NCBI RefSeq assembly: GCF_900091475.1
Contig: NZ_FMIB01000002.1
Location: 1,550,001-1,614,000, forward strand
Reading direction: 5' to 3'
DNA from: Micromonospora chersina
GTDB taxonomy: Bacteria > Actinomycetota > Actinomycetes > Mycobacteriales > Micromonosporaceae
DNA: 64,000 nucleotides
Shown here: one piece after another, positions 1 through 8,012 of the stretch
Position numbering within the stretch: the stretch's first letter is position 1
Layout of the letters: every line of letters begins with the position of its first letter
Notes under the pieces: model-generated
The model's input: the letters and a program-made list of their open reading frames with translations, nothing else
What the model was told of the DNA's origin: nothing
The model's database searches: none
Made by a program: the position numbers and the translations under genes

Positions 1-744
1 CAGCCCGCTGGCCGGGGAGCCGACCTGGAAGCTGTGCCCGGTCCCGTCGTCCCGTACCGGCCAGGTGCGCGCGTCGTGCAGCAGCAGCACCGGCGCCCCG
101 GGCTCCAGCCCCTCGGCCAGGAACCGGGCGTACGCCGCGGGCAGCGCGCGCCAGCGCAGCGCGAGGCTCACCAGGGCGCCCGCCGACGCGCCCCGGCTGG
201 CCGGGCAGTGCACCTGCCGGACGTGCACGCGGGCGTTGCCGGCGAGGAGCCGTCCGGCGAGCGCCGCCCCGTGGTCGAGCGCGGCGTCCGGGCGGTCCAC
301 CGCGCCCCGGGTCCAGTGGGCGGCCACCTCGAACCCGGCGGGCAGCCAGGGCACCCCGAGCGCCACCGCCAGGTGGGCCGCCGCGCCGTGCGGCGAGCCG
401 AACACCGCTCCGGGCCAGCGGCGGGCCGGGTACTGGCCGACGAACCAGCCGGCGACCCGTTCGAGGTCCACCTCGGCGACCTCGGCGGGGGTGAGGGCGG
501 CCCGGGCGGCGGCGCGCGCCGCGGCGGCGCGGCGGACCGGCTCCGGGGCGCCGGTGAAGCGGGACAGCGGGCCCGGGTGGCCGAGGTCGCCGCAGTCGTC
601 GCCGCGCAGCGCCCGGGCCGTCACGGCGACCAGGAGGCGGGCGGCGCTGCCGGGCGCCACCACCCGGTCGCCGCCCATCGCACCGTCGGCGGACTGCCCC
701 ACGGGCACCTTCCGCACCGACCCCACCTTGCCTCGTTCGCTCAC
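1..744 (-). CDS. Partial protein of unknown function (C-terminus cut off)
   Basis: An open frame of 248 codons runs off the left edge of the window, so the C-terminus is missing. I do not recognise the family. The visible part is Ala/Arg/Gly-rich with no signal peptide or membrane segment; it contains stretches such as GWFVGQYPARRWPGAVFG and HVRQVHCPASRGASAGAL, which look like a folded cytoplasmic protein. The codon bias is that of a real gene. The start is uncertain: GTG at 744 or 747, or ATG at 678 (MGGDRVVAPG), which begins closer to the well-structured part. It is followed upstream by a 219-base gap with a long inverted repeat. Confidence 0.6.
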   Translation of the reverse strand, partial: MSERGKVGSVRKVPVGQSADGAMGGDRVVAPGSAARLLVAVTARALRGDDCGDLGHPGPLSRFTGAPEPVRRAAAARAAARAALTPAEVAEVDLERVAGWFVGQYPARRWPGAVFGSPHGAAAHLAVALGVPWLPAGFEVAAHWTRGAVDRPDAALDHGAALAGRLLAGNARVHVRQVHCPASRGASAGALVSLALRWRALPAAYARFLAEGLEPGAPVLLLHDARTWPVRDDGTGHSFQVGSPASGL

Positions 745-887
745 CACGCGGCCCGGCTTCCCGTCCCTCTGGGGTCTAAACGGGGCATCCCCCCACGGGT
801 CGGGCCAATCACCGGGCGGACGGCGGCACCGCGCGCCGCACGCACGGCCACCGTTCCGCCGCCCCCCGCCCACCGGCAACCAGAGGC

Positions 888-948
888 GTCGATCATGAAG
901 TTAGCGCCCTGGAAGTCGCTTTCCAGAGGCGCTAACGTCATGATCGAC
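888..948. repeat. Long imperfect inverted repeat (extragenic palindrome)
   Basis: The arms 888-914 and 921-948 pair over about 27 bases with one mismatch and one bulge, around the 6-base loop GTCGCT. Both outer ends read GTCGATCATGA. It lies just after the stop of the thiamine-diphosphate enzyme gene and could terminate it, but it has no T-run. It may belong to a family of dispersed extragenic palindromes; a second one with a related outer end (GATCGTGG) is at 33122-33168. Confidence 0.85.
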
Positions 949-963
949 TGGCGTGCGGGTGGG

Positions 964-2724
964 CTAGAGCAGGTCCTCCGCCTCCACGGCGGTTCCGGTG
1001 TCCAGGACCCGTTCGCGTACCCGGCGGGCCGCGTCGCCGTCGGCGAACAGGCCGCGCAGGTCGGCCAGGGCCGGCTCGGGCGGATCCAGCGGGACCGCCG
1101 GGTCGACCACGGCCTCCAGCACGCTGGGCCGGTCCGCGGCGAGCACCTCGTCCCAGGCGGGACCGACCAGGTCGGGGCGGTCCACGCGCACCCCGTGCAG
1201 GCCCAGCAGCCGGGCCCAGCCGGCGTACGGCACGTCGGGCCGCCGGTCGGCGAACGCGCCGGGCGGGCGGCCGCCGCCCATCCCGGACTGGTCGCGGTTG
1301 TTCAGCACCAGCACCACGAGCCGGGGATCCCGCCACTCCTGCCAGTGGTGCGCCACGGTGATCAGCTCGGCCAGCCCGTTGAGCTGCATGGCCCCGTCGC
1401 CGAGCAGCGCGATCACCGGCTCGTCCGGGCGGGCCAGCTTCGCGGCCACCGCGTACGGCAGGCCGCAGCCCATCGAGCCGAGCGTGCCGCAGAGCTGGGC
1501 CCGGACGCCCGGCGGCAGTTCCAGGTGCCGGGCGTACCAGTAGATGACCGAGCCGACGTCCACCGCGAGCGAGCCGCGGCGCGGCACCCGCGTGGAGAGT
1601 TCCTGCAGCACCAGCTGTGGGTTGATCGGCTCGGCGGGGGCGGCCGCCCGCTCGGCGGCGGCCTCGCGCCACCTGTCGACCGAACTCTCCACCACGCCCC
1701 GCCACCGGGCGTTGGGCCGGTCCGGCACCCGGGCCAGCAGCGCGCGCAGCGTCTCCGCGGCGTCGCCCACCAGGGGCACGTCCACGGGGTACCGGGTGCC
1801 GATGCGCCGGCCGTCGATGTCGATCTGGACCGTGCGGACCTGACCGGGCATGGGGAACCAGTCCGTCCACGGGTCGTTGGTGCCGACCATGAGCAGGGTG
1901 TCGCAGCCGCCCATGAGCTGCGCGGCGGCCGTGGTGCCGACCTCGCCGAGCACGCCGGTGTGGAACGGCAGTCGCTCGTCCAGCACCGGCTTGCCCAGCA
2001 GCGAGGTGGCCACGCCCGCGCCGAGCCGGTCGGCGAGGGCCACGATCTCCTCGGCCGCGCCGTGTGCGCCCTGGCCGACCAGGATGGCCACCCGTTGGCC
2101 GGCGCCCATCAGCGCCGCGGCCGCGTCCAGGTCGACGTCGTGCGGCAGCACCCGGGCCAGCGGCTCGCCCGGGGTCGCCGACATCACGCCGGCGACCTGC
2201 GGCATCAGGTCGGGAACGGCGGCCACCTGAAGCCCGTACGGCAGCACCACGCACGTCGGGCTGCGGGTCGCCGCCGCGGTGCGGAACGCCTGGTCCAGCA
2301 GGCCCGGCACCTGCTCGGGCGTGCGGCCGTAGCGGACGAACTGATTGCAGACGTCGCCGAAGAGGCGGCTCAGCCCGATCTCCTCGTGCGCCCCACCGAG
2401 CGGGCCGGTGATGTCCTCGCCCACGACGGCCACCACCGGTTTGCTGTCCAGCTTGGCGTCGTAGAGACCGTTGAGCAGGTGCACCGCGCTGGGCCCCTGG
2501 GTGGCCAGGCACACCCCGATCCCGCCGGTGAACTTGGCGTGCCCGGTGGCCATGAACGAGGCGGTCTCCTCGTGTCGGGCGGGGATGAACTCCGGATCCC
2601 CGCCCGCCGCGTCGAGCGCCTCGACCAGGGGCGCGATCGCCGCACCCGGGTAACCGAAGGCCCGTGGCACCCGCCAGGCCCGCAACCGTTCGACGACCAG
2701 GTCCGCCACGGTGCGGTCAGCCAT
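964..2724 (-). CDS. Thiamine-diphosphate-dependent enzyme, acetolactate synthase/pyruvate oxidase type
   Basis: This 586-aa protein has the three-domain layout of the POX/ALS family. The N-terminal pyrimidine-binding domain has the activating Glu in RHEE (E52) and the TQGPSAVHLLNGLYDA segment. The central domain carries VGQGAHGAAEE. The C-terminal diphosphate-binding domain has GDGAMQLNG (G442-D443-G444) and the NN about 30 residues later. Substrate is not predictable from motifs; pyruvate decarboxylation or oxidation is typical. It resembles the poorly studied TPP-requiring proteins rather than IlvB, and no small subunit gene is near. Its ATG overlaps the end of the upstream baeRF2-like gene by 8 bases, so the two are translationally coupled. 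Confidence 0.88.
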   Translation of the reverse strand: MADRTVADLVVERLRAWRVPRAFGYPGAAIAPLVEALDAAGGDPEFIPARHEETASFMATGHAKFTGGIGVCLATQGPSAVHLLNGLYDAKLDSKPVVAVVGEDITGPLGGAHEEIGLSRLFGDVCNQFVRYGRTPEQVPGLLDQAFRTAAATRSPTCVVLPYGLQVAAVPDLMPQVAGVMSATPGEPLARVLPHDVDLDAAAALMGAGQRVAILVGQGAHGAAEEIVALADRLGAGVATSLLGKPVLDERLPFHTGVLGEVGTTAAAQLMGGCDTLLMVGTNDPWTDWFPMPGQVRTVQIDIDGRRIGTRYPVDVPLVGDAAETLRALLARVPDRPNARWRGVVESSVDRWREAAAERAAAPAEPINPQLVLQELSTRVPRRGSLAVDVGSVIYWYARHLELPPGVRAQLCGTLGSMGCGLPYAVAAKLARPDEPVIALLGDGAMQLNGLAELITVAHHWQEWRDPRLVVLVLNNRDQSGMGGGRPPGAFADRRPDVPYAGWARLLGLHGVRVDRPDLVGPAWDEVLAADRPSVLEAVVDPAVPLDPPEPALADLRGLFADGDAARRVRERVLDTGTAVEAEDLL

Positions 2725-3844
2725 TGCCCCGCCCGGGTGTGCTGGCGTCGACGTAGCGCAGGACGGCGCCGACCCCGTCGGTGAGCTCCGGCGCCTCCTC
2801 GGGCGCGAGCACGGTGAGCTCCGCGTCGGTGCCGATGAGCGCCCTCAGCAGCGCGGCGTCGGCGCGCACCTTCTGCGGGTCGGACACGGACATGTCCGCC
2901 AGCTGCCGCGGGTCGGTGGCGATCTCCGTGGGCTCCGGCCCGATCCACAGCTCGCCGTCGGCGGACGGGTCGTCGACGATCAGCATGGTGTCGACCTGGT
3001 TGCGTTGCAGGGCGGAGACGACCGCGTCCAGGCCGGCGCCGACGTCCTCCTGCACGCCGAAGCGGTCCAGCGCGGTGGCGATCCGCTGGTCGGCGACCTC
3101 GGCGATGGTCTGCACGGTGATGTCGTCCATCAGCATGTCGTCGGAGCCGACGTACTCGCGGGAGCCGGCGTCCGTGCGGACCAGGACGTCCTGCCAGCGC
3201 TCCGGCAGCTGGGCGGCGATCATCCCGGTGGCCCGGATGTCCCCGGCGACCACCACCACGTCCGCGCCGACCCGGTCGGCCAGTTCGGCGGTGGCCGCGG
3301 CGGCGTCACCGGCGTTGTGGTGCCACGCCTCCATGGCGGCCCGCTGGTAGCGGGACTGCGACCAGCCGCCCGGCTGCACCCGGCGCAGCTGCCAGCTCTC
3401 CCGCCCCTTCACCGTGGCCCGGCGCGGCACCCCGCCGGCGCTGACCGCGACGGCGTCCGCGCCGGTCCGGTCGGCCAGCACCCGCACCCAGGCGATCTGC
3501 TCGCCGCGCTGCGCGACGAGCGGCATCGTGTGCGGCAGCGCGGACCAGCTCGCCAGGTCGCGCAACGGTGGCGCGGAGAGGTACTCGGTGAGCACCACCC
3601 GTCCCCGGTTGGCGAACACCGCGATGCCGTAGTCGCCGGGCATCGGGGTGTGCCGGCGGACCACCTCCTCGACCGCCTCGACGGTCGCCTGGTCGGCACC
3701 CTGCCCGATGAGGTCGCCCTTGAGCGCGCGCCAGCGCAGGTCGACCTGCGGACGCGAGTCGTGGGTGTCCCGGGAGGCGTCCATGTACACCGAGCACCAG
3801 GGCCCGGGACGGTCGTAGAGCGGGCGCAGGAAGGACAGCTGCAT
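2717..3844 (-). CDS. baeRF family 2 / Vms1-Ankzf1-like protein (Rv2629-like)
   Basis: This 375-aa protein starts MQLSFLRPLYDRPGPWCSVYMDASRDTHD, the N-terminal pattern of the bacterial release-factor-like baeRF2 family that includes mycobacterial Rv2629. It has the eRF1-like alpha/beta architecture, with a strand VGADVVVVAGDIRA near residue 210 and a C-terminal part with DTMLIVDD and LTDGVGAVLRY. Family members are proposed to act on stalled or hibernating ribosomes as peptidyl-tRNA hydrolases; this is inferred, not shown. Start ATG has AAGGGG upstream. A stress-type promoter lies 32 bases before it. The downstream TPP enzyme gene overlaps its stop. Confidence 0.85.
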   Translation of the reverse strand: MQLSFLRPLYDRPGPWCSVYMDASRDTHDSRPQVDLRWRALKGDLIGQGADQATVEAVEEVVRRHTPMPGDYGIAVFANRGRVVLTEYLSAPPLRDLASWSALPHTMPLVAQRGEQIAWVRVLADRTGADAVAVSAGGVPRRATVKGRESWQLRRVQPGGWSQSRYQRAAMEAWHHNAGDAAAATAELADRVGADVVVVAGDIRATGMIAAQLPERWQDVLVRTDAGSREYVGSDDMLMDDITVQTIAEVADQRIATALDRFGVQEDVGAGLDAVVSALQRNQVDTMLIVDDPSADGELWIGPEPTEIATDPRQLADMSVSDPQKVRADAALLRALIGTDAELTVLAPEEAPELTDGVGAVLRYVDASTPGRGNG

Positions 3845-3875
3845 GCTCGACCCCTTTCCAGCTCGGCCGCACGCA

Positions 3876-3900
3876 TACCCGCGCGAGTCCGGATGTCACC
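3876..3900 (-). promoter_or_regulatory. Candidate SigB/F-type promoter for the baeRF2 gene
   Basis: On the minus strand GGTGA, 15 bases, then GGGTA(T). The -10 is a full match to the actinobacterial general-stress pattern; the -35 matches three of five positions of GGTTT. Confidence 0.45.
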
Positions 3901-3995
3901 TTGCGGGCGTGGCCGCGTGACCGGCGTTCATTCACGTCGTTCAACCCGGAGAATCGATACGATCGGTGAACGCGACGGGACTCTCGGTGGTGAAC

Positions 3996-4535
3996 ATGGA
4001 CACGGAGCTGCACATTCGCCGCGCCGTCCACCCGACGGAACGGATCGTCACCGGGCGGCTGGTCCGCCTCCTGGAGGGTTATGCCCGCGAGGTGCGGGTG
4101 GGGCAGCCGGTGCTGGTCGCGGTGCTGACCGCCGCGGGTGTGGTGGGGCTGCTGCTCCGGGTGGTGCGCGCGCTGCTCAGCAGCGGCGGCGGGGGCGCCC
4201 GGCGCAGCTTCAAGGAGCTGAAGCAGGGTCCCGAGTTCCTGGTCACCCCGGTGCGGGTCCGCGACGCCGCCGACCGGCTCGTGGAGGTGGAGTTGCACGG
4301 CCACCTGCCGCAGAGCGCCCTGCACCCCGGCGACCACGTGCAGCTCACCCTGCGGCCGCAGCGCGACGCCGACCTGCCGCCCCGCATCGAGCGGATCGTC
4401 AACCTGACGACCGGCCAACTGCTGACCCCGCGTACCGCGACGGTCTGGTCGCACCTGGGGCCGGCGCTGCTGCTCCAGGCGGCGCTCGGCGTGCTGCTGG
4501 TCGCGGGCGTCGCCGCCTGCTCGGCGCTCGGCTGA
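3996..4535 (+). CDS. Membrane protein of unknown function
   Basis: The 179-aa product begins MDTELHIRRAVHPTERIV. It has a hydrophobic segment near residues 36-58 (LVAVLTAAGVVGLLLRVV) and another at the C-terminus (LLLQAALGVLLVAGVAACSA). The middle region (about 65-140) looks like a small beta-rich soluble domain with VELHGHLPQSALHPGDHVQLTLRP. I do not recognise the family. An earlier in-frame GTG at 3966 sits only 2 bases after a TACGAT -10 box (3958-3963), so transcription would start beyond it; ATG 3996 is therefore chosen. It is divergent from the baeRF2 gene. Confidence 0.7.
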   Translation: MDTELHIRRAVHPTERIVTGRLVRLLEGYAREVRVGQPVLVAVLTAAGVVGLLLRVVRALLSSGGGGARRSFKELKQGPEFLVTPVRVRDAADRLVEVELHGHLPQSALHPGDHVQLTLRPQRDADLPPRIERIVNLTTGQLLTPRTATVWSHLGPALLLQAALGVLLVAGVAACSALG

Positions 4536-4572
4536 GGTTTCCGCCCCCGCCGCCCGGGGCACCGGCTCGCTC

Positions 4573-5433
4573 ATGTTCCCCGGATTCACCCTGTCGGAGA
4601 TCGATCTCGGCCCGGTCCGGCTGCGGGTCCGGCACGGCGGCTCCGGGCCGCCGGTGGTGCTGCTGCACGGGCATCCGCGTACCCACGCCACCTGGCACCG
4701 GGTCGCGCCGCTGCTCGCCGCCCGGCACACGGTGATCTGCCCGGACCTGCGCGGGTACGGCGGTTCGTCGAAGCCGCCGAGCGACCCGGCGCACACGGTC
4801 TACTCGAAGCGGGCCATGGCCGGCGACGTGGTGGCGCTGCTCGACGCGCTCGGGCATCCCCGGGCGGCGGTCGTCGGCCACGACCGGGGCTGCTACGTGG
4901 CCATGCGCACCGCGCTGGACCATCCGGACCGGGTGACCCGGCTCGGCGTGCTGGACGGGGTGCCGATCGGCGAGGCCCTGGCCCGCTGCGACGCCCGGTT
5001 CGCGGCGCGCTGGTGGCACTGGTTCTTCCTCGGCCAGCTCGCCAAGCCGGCCGAGCGGGTGATCAACGCCGATCCGGACGCCTGGTACGGCGGCTCGCCG
5101 GAGGCGATGGGCGCGGAGGCGTACGCCGACTACCGCCGGGCGATCCACGACCCGGCCACGGTGCACGCCATGTGCGAGGACTACCGGGCCGGTCTCGGAC
5201 CGGACCGGGCGGCGGACGACGCGGACCGGGCCGCCGGCCGGCGGATCGGCTGTCCGGTGCTGTTCGCCTGGTCCGAGCGGGACGACATGGTCGACCTGTA
5301 CGGCGATCCGGCGGCGATCTGGCGGGACTGGGCCGACGACGTGCGGGCGGCCTCGGTACCCTCCGGCCACCACATGGCCGAGGAGGCCCCGGCGGAACTG
5401 GCCGCCCTGCTCGGGGACTTCCTGGCCGGGTGA
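4573..5433 (+). CDS. Alpha/beta hydrolase, fluoroacetate/haloacetate dehalogenase type
   Basis: This 286-aa enzyme has the dehalogenase-type nucleophile motif GHDRG (D104), the charge-relay Asp in VLDGVP (D128), HW at 149-150 (WWHWFF), and the catalytic His in SGHHMAEE (H266). These match, almost residue for residue, the positions known in fluoroacetate dehalogenases. One of the two carboxylate-binding arginines (R105) is kept, but the second, three residues later, is Tyr108. Dehalogenase activity is thus doubtful; epoxide hydrolase or another haloacid substrate is possible. A weak GGTTT-N16-GGGCA promoter (4536-4561) overlaps the preceding stop region. It is cotranscribed or independent of the upstream membrane protein. 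Confidence 0.85.
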   Translation: MFPGFTLSEIDLGPVRLRVRHGGSGPPVVLLHGHPRTHATWHRVAPLLAARHTVICPDLRGYGGSSKPPSDPAHTVYSKRAMAGDVVALLDALGHPRAAVVGHDRGCYVAMRTALDHPDRVTRLGVLDGVPIGEALARCDARFAARWWHWFFLGQLAKPAERVINADPDAWYGGSPEAMGAEAYADYRRAIHDPATVHAMCEDYRAGLGPDRAADDADRAAGRRIGCPVLFAWSERDDMVDLYGDPAAIWRDWADDVRAASVPSGHHMAEEAPAELAALLGDFLAG

Positions 5434-5443
5434 TCCGCGGCGG

Positions 5444-5782
5444 TCAGCCGACCGGCGTGAGGGGACGGTCGGCGGCGGCCGGGGCCGCGAGGAGGCCCCG
5501 GCGGCGGGCCCAGCGTTCGAAGAGCACCGTGGCGAACGGCGGCACGGCGCACGCGAGCGCGATCGCGGTGTGCCACAACGACCAGCGCCGCTGCCGGGCC
5601 ACCACGAGCACGAGCAGCCCGTACGCCACGAACAGCGCGCCGTGGACCGGACCGAAGACGTGCACGCCGATCTCGTTGCGCGGCGGCCCGTACTTGACGG
5701 CCATGCCGGCCAGCAGGGCGGCCCAGGAGCAGGCTTCGGCGATGGCCGCCGCCACGAACAGCCGGATGGTCGTCTCGCGCAT
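5444..5782 (-). CDS. DUF3817-type small integral membrane protein
   Basis: The 112-aa protein has three hydrophobic segments, at roughly residues 6-28, 45-63 and 70-90. It carries the family features EACSWAALLAGMAVKYG, the conserved PVHGALFVAYGLLV and the final AVPPFATVLFERW. Function of DUF3817 (YdzA-like) proteins is unknown; they are inner-membrane proteins. A TAGCAT -10 box lies 6 bases before the ATG, so the transcript is probably leaderless. It is convergent with the dehalogenase-like gene, only 10 bases away. Confidence 0.85.
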   Translation of the reverse strand: MRETTIRLFVAAAIAEACSWAALLAGMAVKYGPPRNEIGVHVFGPVHGALFVAYGLLVLVVARQRRWSLWHTAIALACAVPPFATVLFERWARRRGLLAAPAAADRPLTPVG

Positions 5783-5788
5783 CGGGCC

Positions 5789-5794
5789 ATGCTA
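5789..5794 (-). promoter_or_regulatory. -10 box of a probable leaderless promoter
   Basis: TAGCAT on the minus strand, followed by 6 bases and the ATG of the DUF3817 gene at 5782. Confidence 0.5.
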
Positions 5795-5934
5795 GCCACC
5801 CGGGCCGGCGGGAAAGCGGCGACGCGACAGGGATCACCGGCGGGACGGCTGGGTAGTAATGATCCCCCCGGGTCTTTCCCCGCGACACCGGGGCGTGCGA
5901 GGTTAGGGGGACCAACGGTGACAGGGTGGTGACC

Positions 5935-7413
5935 ATGGGCGAGGACGTCGGCGCGCGCACCTTCAGCCGGGAGGACCGGGCCCGCTACCGCGACAAGGTG
6001 CGGCGCTGCCTGGACGTGTTCGCCGAGATGCTGCGCGAGTCCCGCTTCGACGTGGAGCGGCCGATGACCGGGCTGGAGATCGAGCTGAACCTGGTCGACG
6101 ACGAGTCCCAGCCGGCCATGCGCAACGCGGACGTGCTGGAGGCGATCGCCGATCCGAGCTTCCAGACCGAGCTGGGCCAGTTCAACGTGGAGATCAACGT
6201 CGCGCCGCGCCGGCTCACCGGCACCGGCACGGCGCAGTTCGAGGAGCACGTCCGGGCCAGCCTGAACGCCGCCGAGGAGAAGGCCCGGACGGTCGGCGCG
6301 CACATGGTGATGATCGGCATCCTGCCGACCCTGCGCCCGGAGCACCTGACCGCCGAGACCCTGTCGGCCAACCCGCGCTACGCCCTGCTCAACGAGCAGA
6401 TCTTCGCCGCGCGCGGCGAGGACCTGCGGATCTCGATCAGCGGGGTGGAGCGGCTGGCCACCACGGCGGACACCATCACCCCCGAGGCCGCCTGCACGAG
6501 CACCCAGTTCCACCTGCAGGTCAGCCCGGCCCAGTTCGCCGACTACTGGAACGCCGCCCAGGCGATCGCCGGCGTCCAGGTCGCGCTGGGCGCCAACTCG
6601 CCGCTGCTGTTCGGCCGGGAGCTGTGGCGGGAGACGCGGGTGCCGCTGTTCCAGCAGGCCACCGACACCCGCGCCGAGGAGATCAAGGCCCAGGGGGTAC
6701 GCCCCCGGGTCTGGTTCGGGGAACGCTGGATCACCAGCGTGTTCGACCTGTTCGAGGAGAACGTGCGCTACTTCCCGGCGCTGCTGCCGGTCTGCGACCC
6801 GGAGGACCCGGCGGAGACCCTCGCGGCCGGCGGCGTACCGAAGCTCGCCGAGTTGCGGCTGCACAACGGCACCGTCTACCGGTGGAACCGCCCGGTCTAC
6901 GACGTGCTGAAGGGGCGCCCGCACCTGCGGGTGGAGAACCGGGTGCTGCCCGCCGGGCCGACCGTGCTGGACACCGTCGTCAACGGCGCCTTCTACTTCG
7001 GCCTGGTCCGCGCCCTCGCCGAGTCCGACCGGCCGCTCTGGTCGCAGATGTCGTTCAGCGCGGCCGAGGAGAACTTCACCAACTGCGCCCGGCACGGGAT
7101 CGACGCCCAGGTGTTCTGGCCCGGGCTCGGCTACCTGCCGGTGACCGAACTGGTGTTGCGCCGGTTGCTGCCGCTGGCCCACCACGGGCTGGACCGGTGG
7201 GGCCTGGACCCGGCCGAGCGGGACCGGCTGCTCGGCATCGTCGAGCAGCGCTGCCTGACCGGCCGCAACGGCGCGACCTGGCAGGTGGAGACGCTGCACC
7301 GGCTGGAGTCCGCCGACCACCTGGACCGGCCGGAGGCGCTGCGCGAGGTGGTCCGCCACTACGTCGACCTGATGCACAGCAACCGTCCGGTCCACGAGTG
7401 GCCGATTCCCTGA
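5935..7413 (+). CDS. Glutamate-cysteine ligase family (GCS2) carboxylate-amine ligase
   Basis: The 492-aa product matches the GCS2 ATP-dependent carboxylate-amine ligase fold. The N-terminal metal/ATP strand is GLEIELNLVDD, followed by ELGQFNVEINVAPR, the central CTSTQFHLQVS, and ALGANSPLLFGRELWRETR. Such enzymes join the gamma-carboxyl of glutamate or a related acid to an amine. Cysteine is the classic substrate (EgtA in ergothioneine synthesis), but no other egt gene is nearby, so the real substrate is unknown. ATG 5935 is preferred over the GTG codons at 5926 and 5929 because AGGG sits 8 bases before it. A partial stress-type promoter (GGATC-N15-GGGTA) lies at 5831-5855. Confidence 0.82.
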   Translation: MGEDVGARTFSREDRARYRDKVRRCLDVFAEMLRESRFDVERPMTGLEIELNLVDDESQPAMRNADVLEAIADPSFQTELGQFNVEINVAPRRLTGTGTAQFEEHVRASLNAAEEKARTVGAHMVMIGILPTLRPEHLTAETLSANPRYALLNEQIFAARGEDLRISISGVERLATTADTITPEAACTSTQFHLQVSPAQFADYWNAAQAIAGVQVALGANSPLLFGRELWRETRVPLFQQATDTRAEEIKAQGVRPRVWFGERWITSVFDLFEENVRYFPALLPVCDPEDPAETLAAGGVPKLAELRLHNGTVYRWNRPVYDVLKGRPHLRVENRVLPAGPTVLDTVVNGAFYFGLVRALAESDRPLWSQMSFSAAEENFTNCARHGIDAQVFWPGLGYLPVTELVLRRLLPLAHHGLDRWGLDPAERDRLLGIVEQRCLTGRNGATWQVETLHRLESADHLDRPEALREVVRHYVDLMHSNRPVHEWPIP

Positions 7414-7423
7414 CCGTCACGGA

Positions 7424-7999
7424 TCAGAGCGGGGACGGGTCGTCGCGCAGCCGGCTGTAGAGGTGCCCGTCGCGCCACGCGCCGGCGCGGAACTCGCAGG
7501 CGCGGACGACCCCTTCGAACTGGAAGCCGGCCTTCTCCAGCGACCGCTGCTCGGCGACGTTCTCCGCGTGGGTGCCGGCCTGGATCCGCTGCGCCGGCGT
7601 GTGCGCGAACAGGTAGTCGCAGAGCAGCGCCTGGGCCCGCCACCCGACGCCCCGACCACGCCACTCGGGCAGCAGGGCGATGCCGATCTCCCAGTACGGT
7701 GCCCGGCCGCCGTAGATTCCCGACCGGTAGCTGACGAGCCCGGCGGCGGCCTGCTCGGGCTCGACCTGGACGATCAGCCGGCCGTCCTGCTCGCCCAGGT
7801 GGCCGTCCTCGGCGTGGCGGCGGTCGGGCGCGCCGGGATCCCGGTAACCGGCCCAGTCGAGCCCGATCAGGCCCGGCTCGGTGGCGAACCGGCGGAGCAT
7901 CGCCAGGTCCGGCTCGGTGACCGGGCGCAGCCGAACCGTGCCGCCGCCCGCCTCGTGCGCGATGCCGGCGAGCGTCGCCCGCGGCTCGGCTTCGTCCAT
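7424..7999 (-). CDS. GNAT family N-acetyltransferase (RimJ/RimL type)
   Basis: The 191-aa protein has GNAT motifs: substrate strand VRLRPVTEPDLAML, YWEIGIALLPEWRGRGVGWRAQALL (acetyl-CoA pyrophosphate loop, R/Q-x-x-G-x-G/A type) and the C-terminal AEQRSLEKAGFQFEGVVR. These resemble protein-N-terminal or aminoglycoside acetyltransferases; the acceptor is unknown. ATG 7999 is chosen over GTG 8008 because a TAGCGT -10 box ends 7 bases before it, giving a leaderless message. That -10 overlaps the stop codon of the upstream sigma factor gene. Confidence 0.85.
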   Translation of the reverse strand: MDEAEPRATLAGIAHEAGGGTVRLRPVTEPDLAMLRRFATEPGLIGLDWAGYRDPGAPDRRHAEDGHLGEQDGRLIVQVEPEQAAAGLVSYRSGIYGGRAPYWEIGIALLPEWRGRGVGWRAQALLCDYLFAHTPAQRIQAGTHAENVAEQRSLEKAGFQFEGVVRACEFRAGAWRDGHLYSRLRDDPSPL

Positions 8000-8006
8000 G
8001 CCCGGC

Positions 8007-8012
8007 ACGCTA
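8007..8012 (-). promoter_or_regulatory. -10 box overlapping the sigma factor stop codon
   Basis: TAGCGT on the minus strand; its first three bases are the TAG stop of the ECF42 gene. Seven bases separate it from the ATG of the acetyltransferase. Confidence 0.5.

Noticed and set aside
34..2784. A very long plus-strand open frame (over 900 codons) opposite the thiamine-diphosphate enzyme
   Set aside because: Its product is low-complexity Arg/Gly/Pro/His-rich without domains. The opposite strand encodes a clear enzyme; such antisense frames are common in GC-rich DNA.
4536..4561. Exact stress-type promoter for the dehalogenase-like gene
   Set aside because: The -10 is GGGCA, not GGGTA. Kept only as a weak candidate in the gene entry.
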